64,000 nt of DNA from Podospora pseudoanserina. Taxonomy: Eukaryota; Ascomycota; Sordariomycetes; Sordariales; Podosporaceae. This document shows positions 49,901-63,056 of this stretch, piece after piece. The stretch is from positions 1,674,001 through 1,738,000 of the forward strand of contig NW_026946671.1 of NCBI RefSeq assembly GCF_035222485.1. The letters are read 5' to 3'. Positions within the stretch are counted from its first letter, which is position 1, and the number at the start of each line of letters is the position of its first letter. Position numbers and translations under genes: made by a program. Under the pieces are notes generated by a model. That model did no database searches, had not been told where the DNA came from, and saw only the letters and a program-made list of their open reading frames with translations.

Positions 49901-50829
49901 ATATAATTTAAAATGATAAGATTTATACCATCATAAAGTTTATTTAATACGTTGAAAGTACTAAAATGTAGAGTTACATTATTTTATTAGAAAAAAGAGT
50001 AAGGGGTTCTGGCGTTTTAATGTAAGAATAGTTTATAGTTCAACAAGATAAAAAATACTAAGTGCGGTGATTTATTTATTAAATTAGCTATTTTTATTGT
50101 AGAACGAGCAGTAGGAAGTTAATCTATTTAGTTATCGGTAGAAAACTTAAGCAAAACGTTAAGTATAATATGATTAAATATATCAATATTTAATAACTAC
50201 AAGTATACTTACATTAATAATATAGATTTTTTATATATATTCTTAACAATAAAAATGTTTATCAGTTATAACTTTATCATATAGGTATAAATTATTGTTA
50301 TTCAAATTTAAAAGGCAATATGCTTTTTTTTCTTTCTAATTCTCGAGATTCTAAATTAAATTACCTAAAAACCCCCTCGATTACTTTCCACCGCAAAATG
50401 ATATACTAAAATGCTCTCTGCTAATTAAAGATGAAAAAAAGATTTTGCCCATTTTTATTAAAATAAGATTTATTGGAAAATTAATTTGGATTAATATTCT
50501 TAATACATTTCTCCATCTCATTTGGACTATGTATTAAGTTTCTACATATGGGTAGAAAGCTTCGAATTTAACCGATAATAAAAAATTTTGATTCAATTAA
50601 ATAAAAAGAAATTATTTCCCCGAACTTCGTGAAATTAATAAAATTATTAATATTTATTCTCGCTTATAACTTCGTACTTCTTCTATTACTTAGGGCTTAT
50701 ATGTTTAGTTTGGACTCCAAGCTTTATTTAATCCGGGCACGACCTCCATTTAAAATGGTAAGTAAATAGATAAAAAAAAAACTAGAATACTGTAAATATA
50801 CCCTCAATAAGTCTCTAAATAAACATACC

Positions 50830-51114
50830 TGCGGGACAGTAACTCGCTCGCAGGCCGCACTTCACGTAGGTCAAAGAAAAGACACTATGAGCTCGCAGGC
50901 TACATAATAAGCACCGGATTGGCCTGATCAAAGGGCTAGAATTGCTTGCACGCGTGCAAGGCACAAAATTTTAAAGAAAATAAGTCGATGATCAGTCTAA
51001 AATAGAATGTGAGAAGCAGACTGCTTTTTATACATGAGCCCTGAACCGCCCCGAATCCTCCGTGAGCTTCACTTCCTCCCTCATACCTCAGGCCTGTAGC
51101 CCCACCCCAAACCA
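50830..51114 (-). repeat. 5' LTR of the left family-M element
   Basis: 285 bp. On the minus strand it starts TGGTTTGGGGTGGGGC and ends GTCCCGCA. A TATAAAAAGC box is at 51032-51023. It is not visibly RIPed. It is the inverted partner, roughly 80% alike by eye, of 51476-51764. Confidence 0.78.
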
Positions 51115-51475
51115 GTATGTAATAGGTTTAAGTTACAGTTGTTCGTATCCAGACTATTGGGATTGAGGCAAGCCATTTATTGTACACTGTTTCGCCAGTT
51201 CCTCCGTATATATAGACTTTGGGACCGTGGACCGTTAACCTATAGACGATCCTCGGTCTACTTTTGATTGGCCGATACTGGACCGGGGAACGTGAGCTCT
51301 GCCGCGGTACCCGGTCCCCACCTTATTGGTCCGTTTTATCTAACTGGACCGTGAGCCCCTCTCGATCGCCGGGTCCAGTTCTAATTAGCTCCTGTGGCCC
51401 CACTGTCTCTCAAAACCGTGACGCCCGGCCCTACGGCTTCTATTACTATCTAACGTCCATCTTTATAGGCCCTAT
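51115..51475. repeat. Spacer at the palindrome centre: family-L LTR with flipped U5
   Basis: Positions ~51136-51188 match family-L U5 in the plus direction (ACTATTGGGATTGAGGCAAG). From 51189 to 51422 the sequence is R and U3 variant D in the minus direction, ending CCGTGAC. An intact reverse LTR would have U5 reversed as well, so part of it was inverted in place or two LTR pieces were joined. The last 53 bp are unassigned. The 83-codon frame over it is fortuitous. Confidence 0.8.
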
Positions 51476-51764
51476 TAGTTTGGGGTGCGGCTACAGGCCT
51501 GAGGGGTATAAGTGAGGAAGTAGGGCTCTCGGAAGATTTGGGGGAAGGGGTTCAGGAATCATATGTATAAGTTGTCTGCTTCTAACATTTTAGTTTAGAC
51601 CGGACATCGACTTTTATTTCTTTATATTTTATGCCTTCCACGCGTGCTGGCAATTACGGCTCTTTAACTAGGTTAAATCGGTACGTATTATATGGCCTGC
51701 AAGCCATAGTGTCTTTTCTTTATCCTGCGTGAAGTGCGGCCTACGAGCGAGTTACTATTATGCA
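51476..51764 (+). repeat. 5' LTR of the right family-M element
   Basis: 289 bp. Starts TAGTTTGGGGTGCGGC (TG mutated to TA) and ends ATTATGCA, with a TATGTATAAG box near 51563. More transitions than the left copy. Confidence 0.76.
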
Positions 51765-54700
51765 AGCTTGTTTATTTAGGGACCTATTACGAATATATTT
51801 ATAGTAATATAATTGTTTTATGTATTCTTCTACTATTTTAAATAGAAGTCGTGCCCGGACTGAGTAAAGCTTAGGTCTAAACAAGACTTATAAGCCTTAG
51901 GTATTAAAGGAACTGCGGATTCACGAATAATAATAAATACCAATAATTTTGTTATACTCCGCGATGTTCGGTAAAAATAATTTTTTCCGTTTAATTAAAC
52001 GGAAATCTTCCCTTGTCGGCTAGACTCCCAATTTTCTAGCTATATATTAAATATTAAACGTATAATCCAGATAAAACTAAGAAGTAAATTGAAGATAATA
52101 AATAAAATTGATTTATAAATAAATTTCATTTTAATAATAATTATTAAACTCCTTTACATTTTTAAATAAGAATTTTAAAATATATTATTTAACGGTAATA
52201 AAAAATTGAGGACGTTTCCGGGTTAGTTTTGTCTAGGATATTGAGATTTCAAAAGTAAAAACACGAAAATGCTTTCTTAATCTAAATAAATGTAATTTAC
52301 ATTTATATATTAAAGGTTCAAAAGAGAATTATGTTTTATTTTCAATAATATATATAAAACATTACTCTATTAACGTAAACGTAATGATAATTTATATATA
52401 TTAGCATGTTTAATAATATTACATTGATCGTCTTAGTTAGCCTTTTGCATAGTAATTAAATATATTAGGCTTTTACGATTCATTCTGTAATAAAGACGGC
52501 TATTTTAGTATTTAAGTCTTTAAAATTATTAGTATTAACCTTTTTTTAAACCATAAATCCTAGCGCCTTTAATATATTAAATATACCTCATACCCTTCTC
52601 GGCTCCATTGCTTAGAATAAATACTATACTTCCAATTTAATATACTAAATATCCTACTGTTTTTTGTAAATTCGGATATGAATTTTAATAACCTAAGTAC
52701 CTTTATTTTATAGGAGCTTACTTTTACTATTGCTACTTTTAAGCATCCGCTACGTGTAATCGGCTAATTCTGTATCCTATAGTACGTATAGTTTCCTCAA
52801 TATAAATTCTTTAGTTTAATCAAAAATAGTGTTAAGATTAATTTTTAAAAAGAATTACTTGACAGAATATCTACAGCGTTCCGAAAACGCCTATAAAAAG
52901 TATCAAACCGTAGAATTTACTTTATATATTTAGAAGTTCAAATCCTAATATAATTCCATCATAGGAAAATAAATTAATAAATATATGAATCTATTTAAAT
53001 CACTAAGTATTTAATATTTTCTATTATTTACCTTCAACGTTTCTTTCAATCTTTAATCTTTAATAAAATAGAACTATGTTTAAAGGTAAAATCGAATGAA
53101 GGAAAGTTGCTTTCAGTTACCTTAAACTATTTTTCGAATATCGAATAAAATAATGTAAAAGCTAAAGGTATTAACTAGTTTTAAATAAACTTATTTAAAT
53201 TTATAAAGATAACCTTAATTAATGAAGAAGGATTTAAAAGTCGTTTAAGATTTATAACTTTTATTATTAATATTAATTAGATCAATAATATAAACAAAGA
53301 TAGGTATAATATAAGATGAAAAATCAATAAAGGAAATTAAGTAATTATTATACGCTTCTTTACTACCTTAAATTAGGCAGCGGAGGTACTAATTAATATA
53401 TAGCGGTTAATACTATAGTAAATAAAGAGGTAATGTTATAATATTTGAAGGTATATATTTATAATAACTTTTCTATATTAAAAAATAGTACACTTACGAT
53501 AGTACGGATTTATGTTTAATATTTGAAAAACTAAATACCGTACACTTTAGTTTTTGGGATTAGTTTTAATAAGAAAGCAAATTTATTTTCTAATATAATT
53601 TTTTTATTCATACTAATATTTAATTACGAAAATTAGGGGGGTAATACTAGAATACTTTTTTTCCGTTAAAAAGGTATTGTTAATATAATAAAATTCATTA
53701 CTTTATTAAACCAATGAAATATTCAAAGAAAGAATTTAATAAAGCCTAGAGGTTATATTATATTAAAAGAAGCAATGTATATAGTAGTTGAAAGGAATAG
53801 CCGAATGATAAGACAATATAATTTCATTAAAACAGTATAAAGGGACTGTAGCGTAAAGGAACAATTCCTCACTTGATTTACATTTTAGTTTATTTAAAAT
53901 TATACTTAAATAGGGCGTGTAGGGCTTATATAGTATGGGCCGAATATTAAAATATTTATGAAGGGAAAGGATATAGGGTTAAAGTTTTTGTAATTAACGG
54001 AATGAAATAAACCGTAATTCAAAGAGTTATAGCCATAAATATTAAATAGAATAGACTCTATAAATATTGAAATCTTACGTACTTTTAAACGAAAACTTAT
54101 TTCATAATTATATTTTCTGAAAGTATTTTATGGTACTACTTAATAGAAAAATAGTTAGTTAAAAGCATTGTACAGTACTTTAATGTTATTTTAATAGTCA
54201 TTTATAGTTAAAAGGTAAGAATACAAATAAATATATAAAGATTGAAAAGAGTAAGGATCAACGATTTACCTGAGAAAAATATAAATAACCTAACCTTAAT
54301 GAAAAATCCGAGAGTCTAACTTATTTTTACATAAAAGAAATCAAAACTTTTAATTAAAGAAAATATTTTATTTAATGACAGGCATAAAATGTAAAGTTAA
54401 AATTACTTAATTATAAATTTAAAAACCTTAGGTATTATATTATGAAGAAAACTGAAAAGTATACTAAAAAGTTTTTAAATTTATATTAGAGAGGTTTCTA
54501 TAGAAGTTTATTTCTGTTTATTTACGGATTAATAAATTATTTAAAAATTGTAACCTGAAATATTAAGATTAAGAAGTAATATAGAATTTCTAGAAGTATT
54601 CCGGATAAAAAGTAAAAGTATTTATAGAAGGAAAAGGCTTTGCGGTTAATGGTTCGTATAAGTTACTAAATAATGAAGTGTAGTAAAATTATTTTATTTA

Positions 54701-56439
54701 ATTAAAAAGAACTATTTTATTTCATGGAGAATTATGGCGGATAATCAATAGAGTATAGTCAAGGGAGATTTTTAAAAGAAGATCATCAAGGGCAAGGTTT
54801 AAGTAAATAATAATTTAGAAAAAGTAATTATAGACTTTACTATTTACGCCTGTTAACCGGTTTTCGAGTAATAAGTAAACTATTTGCGAACCGTTGTTCG
54901 AATCTCTATTTTATTGCTATATTATAATTTGCTTTATGAAATCTTGAAGAATGTATTAATAATTTTAAATATTAGTTCGGAATAGAATTATAGTAAAAAG
55001 GCTTTATTCACAGATATTGTTAATAAATCCATAGTTTAAAAGCCTTTATAAAAACTCGAATACGTCTATAAATAGAAATTTAAATTTCGATTATCTTAAT
55101 TAGGGTTTTCATTCTGCATGACTTCTTTATTATTCTTAATACTAAAGCTTTATTTTTTTACAATTTATTATTAATATTCTTTTCAGTAAATATAAATTTC
55201 ACGTTTAATTTTATAAAGGATTATAGAATTGATGTAAATATGTTATATTAATTGAAATCAAAGTTTACGTAATAGAAACGGGGTAATTAATAAAATAAAG
55301 GAGGATCATAACGGTAGAGATCAAAATAATATTGTTCCCGCTAACTGGTTCTCATAAGTATTTAAGGGATTATTTAATAATAAAGTACCTATCCTTAAAT
55401 AAATAATGGAAGAATTGAAAACATGAAACAGAAGTAAATAGGGAATAAAACAAGGGAGTTAAATTAAATCTAGTAATGAATATTACTTTTTATAAAATTA
55501 AAGAACAGAAAAATATTAAAAAGTAAGGGAGGAAAAAATATTAATAGTTAATAAGAAGGAAAGAAGCAAGGTACAAATGATGAATAGAAAAAAGTCTTTA
55601 TTTTAACTTAGAAAAATAAAAATTATAATAAAAACTCTAACTGTAAACAAAATCCTTTAAAAATAATAATCACTTTTCCCGGCTTTTATAATAGGTTTAT
55701 CTTAAATACTATTAATATTACCGTTATTAGTACTATGAAAAATATTATCACTATTTAATTTAAGGATTGATATAATAATATTATAGAAGTTTCATAGTGC
55801 ATTAATATATTTAGGGAAGTTTAATGAGGTTTTTACTTAATTATATTAGCCCAACTTCGTTACTACATAACTATATATAGTTTACTTTTACCATTTTAAA
55901 AAATATAATAATATAATGATTAATTTAATTATTACTTTTACATGAATTCAATTAACAGCTAAAAATACTATTATTATTCTAATATACAAAAACCAACCAA
56001 AAAGTAAAAGCCAATTAGTTGTATAAAGTTGCGTAGTAATATTTTTTTAAAAAAACTAAACTAAAAAGTAAGGAAACAAATAATAGTTAAAGAATTCTTA
56101 TAATGTAGTTTAAAATTTAACGATATTATAGTTCCTACATTTTTTAAAATGAATACAGGCTTACGGTTTACTCTAATGAAATTAACTAATTTAGCTACTA
56201 AATTATTAATATTTTAATAAATTCAAAAACGAAAATATTTATTATGATTTCATTTACTAAGTTACCCTAACATATAATTTTTTTTAAATATAGATTAATC
56301 TTTAAAATCTTTTTCCTTCCTCAATATATTGGGGCTATCCTTTATAAAGGATAATAATGTAAGTCTATTCCAATCTCGAGATTACTTATAAAACAGAACT
56401 ATTAAACTTTCTAAGCAACGAATTAAAAAAAGTTTCGTA

Positions 56440-56990
56440 AAGGAAGTATATAGTTTTTATGAAAATTATTTTCTAATAAAGAAGAAAGATAAGAGTTTCT
56501 TTTTCCCGATATTTCAATATATAATAAATTTATGTAACGAATACCTTTATTCTATTAAGTATTAGGAACTTTAACGAGGGCTTTATAAAGTATTATATTA
56601 TTTTCTCTTAACTTTTTCTTTAAATATAATTAAATTAAGTTGATTTCAATGAGCCGAGACAGTATTACTTTCGTAATATTTATCGGTCTATTTAGAATAT
56701 ATATCTTACTTTAAAAGGCTATTAACTCTATAACTTAATTTTAAAGGGCTGTAATTAAAGTCTTTTAGAATTTTATTCTATAAGTATATCGATTATACCT
56801 AGGTAATATTATAGTAAAAAGGCTAGGGTAGAATTATAATAAGAAAGAAAAAAGGTTAGGGGTTGGAAGGTAAGTGCTAAAGTATTTTAATAATATCAAT
56901 ATAATTTTACTTAGCTATAAGTTTATAAGAGCTATAATTATAATTGTGAAATCCCTTTAATATTGATAGGAATCTATTATCTTTAATTAT
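56440..56990 (+). pseudogene. Reverse transcriptase remnant, right family-M element
   Basis: The frame reads VKEVYSFYENYFLIKKKDKS and continues to a decayed RGLYKVLYYFLLTFSLN and IIKLS, with stops at Q positions. The order of motifs (K-K-K-D-x-S in the fingers, then a Y-x-x-x-D-x-x-x-G-Y-x-Q-I region) matches Ty3/Gypsy RT. The left arm carries the same sequence inverted at ~46000-46350. Confidence 0.75.
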
Positions 56991-58879
56991 TTTTGTATAC
57001 CAGACGGACGTTTCTTTAATTAGATAAAAGTGAAAAAGATTAAAGGAATAGCGAACTTACTATAGTCATAAATATGATCACGCTTTTTTAGAGTCACGGA
57101 TTATTATTAATAGTAAATACTTTCCTTCAATTTAATTATAACTCCGTCATATTTCTTAATAAAAAAAATCGAGATCGGAAGAAACGGAAAAATAAGAGGG
57201 TACAAGAGAACAATTTATTTTTTAAAACTATAAAAGTACTCTGTATAATAGTGTTAGTACTTAATAATGATCTATTCAATACAATTTTTATTGATCTTGA
57301 TATAAATTTAACGGGGTAGGAAATAGTAATTGAATAAGTAGGATCTAATAAAAAAAGGTATCCTTATTTGTTTTAAAGTAAACTTTAGGGCGTATTGAAT
57401 AAAAATATCATAGTATTAAAAGAAAGTTAAGAAGACTAATATATTCTAGAAACATTAAAATATATTTTTTCTGGGTGTACTTTACGGTAGAAACAAATAT
57501 TTAAATAGTAATTAATTAAGTTTAAGGGGTAATTAGTAAGATTCTTAATACTTAAAGAATAAAATAATTAACATAACTCAAAGTTTTCACTTTAAAGTTA
57601 TTTATATTTTAATAGTAAATATATTGTCCAGAAATTTGTTTAGCCCCTTTAGGTTAAAAGAAAAGGAGTTAAAACTAAATATTAATAGTAAAGTTAACGT
57701 AAGGATTTAGAAAAAATTTAAAAGGTAAATATTTGGTAAATAAACGTTAGGCAGAATAGAAGTTATCAAATAAAGCCCCTATTTAAATAAGCTATAGTTT
57801 CTTTACTTTTATGTTATTATTAAATTCCTCGCGATTAAAGCGTGCCTAAAACCAAAAATGAGGTTTAATATTCATATTATGAAGAATAGTACATCAAGAG
57901 AAATTTTGAAAAATAGAATTCTATTTTTTATATTAATAAAACTGTTTCTCTCTTCAGAAATTTATTAACCTGTAATTCAAATAAAAGAAATTTTTAATAT
58001 ATGTTATCACGAAGTAAATTAAAACGGATAAGAAAGTATTTACAGTTGAATAATAAAAGATTATTATTAAAAAAGTATGTATAGTAACGTCGAGGCTTGA
58101 AGTAAAATATAAAAATAACAATAATTATAAAGCCCGAAACATAAAGAGGATTAGTATTTATATATTATACTATAATTATTGTATTTATAAAGTAGTATTT
58201 AAACGTTTAATTTCTCTGAATAGCTTTAGGAAACAATGTACTTTTCAGAGGCGAGGAATAATTTAAGTAAGCATTTAAAAGCCAAGGTTTTTAATTTAAA
58301 TAAAGCTTCTACAGTTAAAGAATTTCTTTTGTACAATTATTTTTAAATAGTGTTACCCTTTAATAGTCATAATAAACGGCAGTTTTAAATTCAAAAAAGA
58401 AGGTATTAGAATTTTAAAGACCTTAAAGGTTATTCGAATAGAATAATTATTTCATAATGTAAATGTAAATAGTGTAACGAAGTTTCATTATATTTTGATC
58501 ATATAAATATTAGTAAAAATATTCAATAAAATAGAGAAAAGCTGAAAATAGTAATTCCGTTATGGACTTTTAATTAATAGAATTATAATAGAGGCCTTTA
58601 GATATATAATATTCTCTATTTAATGTATAGGTTTAGTTTTAATAATTTAGGGAATATTAAAAGGAAAGCGTATTTATAGGTCTAATAAAAGTAAACGTAA
58701 AACAATTAAAATCCTAAGAAAACTTTCAACCTTTGTAACTAACAGGGTAAGTATAGTAAAATAAAAAGCTATAGTGAAGAAATTAGGAAAAGCATTCGTC
58801 GTAGTAAGTTAAAGAGTAATATAATCTGGAAAAGGAACTTAATATTAATATATTAAGTAAATAAAGAATTAGATATAAG

Positions 58880-59000
58880 TATAGTAAGGAAAATGTACTA
58901 CCGCTGGGACAGTCCTATTAAGGTAAAAAGGTCCAACCAAGTAATCCTTATAATTCCCTAAAAATATTAATATAGTACTATCACAAATTCTTTAAAGTTA
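58880..59000 (+). pseudogene. Integrase C-terminal (GPY/F) domain, right family-M element
   Basis: The plus-strand frame reads RKMYYRWDSPIKVKRSNQV and, after two stops, TITNSLKLNG. This corresponds to RW-GP-x-KV and GN-RLK of Gypsy integrases and mirrors 43755-43940. Confidence 0.76.
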
Positions 59001-62000
59001 AACGGTATATACATAAATAAAGAAGATATAAATCTATCATTCGAATTAAGGAAAGTTAAATTGATATTTAAGATTAAAGTAAAAGATAGTATAAATATAG
59101 TAAATAATAACTGTCAAGGAAAAGAGATAGTAGAACAGATATTAGGGGAAAAAATAATTAGAGGGAAAATTACAAAAGAACGGAAGAATATTAAAGTATA
59201 AAGCAATTTACAAAGTGGAAAAATACAAAGTGATTTTAAGGAAAGGAAAATTCAAGGATCATTTCGGTACTTAAGGAGAGACGATAATAAAACGTTATAA
59301 TTATTATTTTTGATAAAGATATTAAAGCTTATATTATAAATATATAGCTTTTAAAACTCTATATATTTAAAGTAAAAGATACTAAAACGAAAACTTATTT
59401 TAAATTTTTTTCTTTTGATTAAGTTTATAATAATAGGCATAAAGATATTAAAACTACTTGCTTCTATATAATGGAAAATATGAAAGGAAATAACTATTTA
59501 GGGTAAACATTATTATGTTAATTTTTGATTTTGTTTTGTTTTATTTTTTTTCTTTTCCCCATTTTTGTCTTTTCTCTATTACTTCTTTTTACCTATTCCC
59601 TGTCCTTTTATACTCCTTCCTTTAATCCAAAATAAAAGAAAACTATTCTTTTATTTATTTATTTAATTTTTCTTAGTTTTTTGATATTTAACTTACTATT
59701 CTTTATGTTTTAATTTTTAATCGATGTTTAAAAAAATCAAAATTTCTAGTAATATAGTTTTACTCTAACAAATTAGAATTTTTCAAATTCTAAAAGTAAT
59801 AATTATTTTATTAATTTAATACTATCTTTATATTAATAGTTTCTATAGTTTGAAGCAAAATCTTTTTTCCTATATAATAACAGTGTAATTATATTACTTT
59901 TGTTTTAATCCCATTAAGGAACGGTATAAAAGACCAGCAATAATTTAATCGTATTCATTATAAAATCTAATATAATTGAATTTTATACTTTAATACTAAT
60001 TTAAGTTTAATTCAATTTAAAATATTCATAATAACTCAGTAACTTAAATACATAAATTTCTACAGTAATAAATCCGTTTAACAATTATAAAAAGCTAACG
60101 CCCGGAAAACTATGTATTAAACTCTTTAATAATACTTTATTAGCTTGAATAAATTAATAATACTTTGGGAATATAATTCATAGTAGTTTTACCCATATCA
60201 ATATCTTTGAACAGTATTTACTATTTTGCTTACTTCTTTTCTTCGTTGAATTAAGCAGAAACTATTTAGAGTAAAGGAAATCTTAAGGTACTAAAGAATA
60301 AGTTAATAAGGGAGGGAAATATCGTAGTAAATATTAATATCTTCAAGTATAATAAAACTATAAATATCAAGAAAACATCCAACCTAAATATATTCTATTC
60401 AAATAACGGTTTAATTATTTAAAAAATAAGTAAAATTAGTAAAGTAATCAGTAAGCATAATAAATAAAGATTTTTAAAGCGGGTCTATAGTAAGCTCGGA
60501 CTAATAGTAAGCTCGGACTAATCGTATATTACAGAATTAAGAACTCCCTCAATTCACTTTAAAAGAGTTTTGATAAAAAAGATTTTAAATTATTTAAATA
60601 CTAAAGTCCTTAACCGTTTAATTAAATAAAGTAATAGGTTTCTTTAAGAAAAGAAATATTATAAAATAGTATTGAATAAATTTTTCGAGAATAAGGAGTA
60701 GGAAAAAATTGAGAAGATTACGATAAATACTTATATTTAAAGAATGGGACTGTATATTTTATTTTATAGACCTCAATAAGAAACGATTTGGTAAAACGCG
60801 TTTTTCATCTTAAACGGTTTACGTAATTATTTAATAATTTTACTTTATAAAAATAATGCATAGTAAAAAATCAAAACTCATTAACTACTTAGTTTAACTA
60901 GGACAAGAAACAGTAAATTGACGTAGTGATAAAATATATTACTAATTATAAATATTAAAAATAAATATACAAAAACATTTTTCTTTTTTATATTTCCCAT
61001 TCAAATTCTTTACTTCTCTCTTAATAACCCTTTAAATATAGATTATACTATATATTACTCTCGTTAATCTTTAATAAAATAATATCATTAACGTTTGTTT
61101 TTGGATCTATTTCCAATATATCGTAAAAAGGTTTTATTATTATTAAGAAATGTATTTTTCTTTATATATCGTTAATAAATTTATTCGAAAAATATATTTT
61201 AAAGTCTTAATACAGTATATAATTTGAATCTCCCGCACAATAATTTCCCTTTTAACATAATAATATTTTTAAAACTACTGACTTTGTTTTTAACCTAATT
61301 ACTAATTTAGGGAATTATATTATGAAAAAATTGTTAATTAAATTAATATCAGTTTTATAATATAATTTTCGATTAATATTATTAAATATTCTTTTTAATT
61401 TAAGACTAACCATTTCCTTTAATCGAACTTGTATTTACAATATTTATAGAATTTCTTTTACTTGCGTAATATATAACCTTTAACGTTATTTAAAAATGAA
61501 ATATTGATTTATGAACTCGGTTTCTACGTATAATTTTTAATATTTTCTCTAAAAAATCATTAAACGTTATATTAAGATCCTTAAAAAGCTTTTATACTTT
61601 ATTATAATAAAATCGTCTATTAACCTTGTTTTATTTAGTAATCATTATGATATTTTATTCAATAATATTAAATCCTATTTATTTATATGAGTAATAGAAA
61701 CCATTAGGTAATAGGTATTTACAACGTTATTATTAGTATATATATATATAAAGATATATCGAAGGGTTAATAAAGGTTTAAATAAATATTATGTTCAAAG
61801 TAATATTTTATATTTATTATCCTTTAAGTATAACTTTAAGATAAAAATTAAGGAGTTAGCCTATATTAAGTAAAATATGGTTTAAAAGTGTAGTTTTTAG
61901 GTTTCAAAGTATTACTGTACTTATTTTAGAGAGGTATTTTGTATAGAAAAAAGGAAGATTTAACTATAGTAAAAGTGTAGAGAGGAGATTATTATTATAA

Positions 62001-62470
62001 AAACTATAAAACTGTTGGTATTATAAAGAAAAAAAAAGTAACGTCATGAATAATTTATATAAAAGAGTTTCTAAATTATAAATTTGATTAATAAACATAG
62101 AATAAAAAAATAGGGAAAGAGCGGCTTAGAAAATCTACCAGATGCGGAAGGATTTAACTTATTAAATACCTTCTCGTTTCCTTTTAAACATTTATTAATT
62201 CCCTAATTTACTTTCCTCCTTTATTTTCCGTTAACTTTAATTATTATTATTAAAAGAAATAAATATATCGTGAGCTTTGCCTTTAATGAAAAAGGGTTTA
62301 AACTAAATGATATATTGAGTAATTTTTAATGATTATTTAAAATAGTAATTTCCTTCAAGTTCGGTATTCCTATAATAATCAATTACCGTTTCTTTTTAAA
62401 TGTATAATTAAGTATTCTCTTTTCTTTAATTAAAGGGAAGAAATAGTTCTAGGGAGAAAGAAAGGTAGGA

Positions 62471-63056
62471 TGTTAAAATACAGCTTTTGTTGTAGATTTT
62501 ACAGTGTATCTGAGCCCTGTATATTACAGGGCCTCAGAGGCAATACAATGGCTTGAATCAGCAGTGTTTAGGGACCACGATTACCGGAACGGAAGCTCGG
62601 TCTCCGGAAGCAATCCGAGGTCCCGGAAAGCTAAACGCTAAGGCCAGTGCCCTGCAGCAGTCAAACGGTAGCGCAACGTAGCCTGTAGCGTGGCCCCTAA
62701 CCTTATGTTTGGTTAGCGCATTTAGCGGGCGTTCGGGCCCGGGAACGGAGTCATCCTCAGGGAACGAGTGGAAGGCCAACGGCCTATAAGACCTCTGCCT
62801 CACTCCTTATTCACTGTGATATTTCTTAGACTATAAGGTTCAATTAATATACTGGTTCACCACACTCATCAGTGCTTCACAAGCCTATGTTACAGTGACT
62901 CTCTTCTATATATTACAGGGCGCCCCCCTGTAATCCACCCTCCTTCAGTGCCACGGCAACTGTCGAATGCTGCAGTCAAAGTCTTCGCTCTCAGTGTACT
63001 GCGCCGATAGCTATTTGAGCCTGTATTTACAAGCCTCAATAGCACCTATTTCAACA
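62471..63056 (+). mobile_element. Family-R LTR, little mutated, at the outer edge of the right palindrome arm
   Basis: 586 bp, highly similar to 14650-15241. Starts TGTTAAAATACAGC and ends CTATTTCAACA. Flanks TAGGA and ATTAA do not match, so it is not a simple solo insertion; it may pair with the next copy. A minus-strand frame of 81 codons (62558-62803) starts with the same MRQRSYRP as the copy at 14790-14984. Confidence 0.85.

Larger units (their letters stand above)
40203..51114 (-). mobile_element. Left arm of the giant palindrome: family-M Ty3/Gypsy element, reading leftward
   Basis: This is a second Gypsy family, heavily decayed, with its 5' LTR at 50830-51114 and pol read on the minus strand. 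The RT palm region is at about 46000-46350 (minus-strand sequence nearly identical to the right arm near 56650-56720). An integrase C-terminal GPY/F domain is at 43940-43755, reading SGDLILTYKTNRKLSIV, RWHGAFKVKKVEL and LNKLKKFF. Another 3.5 kb after pol continues to about 40.3 kb, still matching the right arm. No 3' LTR is recognised. The 5' side abuts the 361-bp spacer. Confidence 0.8.
51476..62470 (+). mobile_element. Right arm of the giant palindrome: family-M Ty3/Gypsy element, reading rightward
   Basis: Mirror image of 40203-51114. The 5' LTR is at 51476-51764. Gag and leader region (51765-~55900) are too decayed to read. RT fingers and palm lie at ~56440-56990 (YENYFLIKKKDKSFFF). Integrase ends near 58990. 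A post-pol tail of about 3.5 kb runs to the R LTR at 62471. Matching segments to the left arm include 57640-57810 with 44980-45140, and 62230-62430 with 40410-40640. No 3' LTR of family M is seen. Confidence 0.8.

Noticed and set aside
51264-51515. 83-codon ORF in a G+C-rich patch
   Set aside because: It runs across the U3 of a reversed family-L LTR, the unassigned spacer tail and the start of a family-M LTR, so it is a chance frame.
40203-62470. A Starship, Helitron or Maverick-type giant element
   Set aside because: The arms read as Ty3/Gypsy LTR, RT and integrase. No tyrosine recombinase, Rep/helicase or protein-primed polymerase signature was seen.
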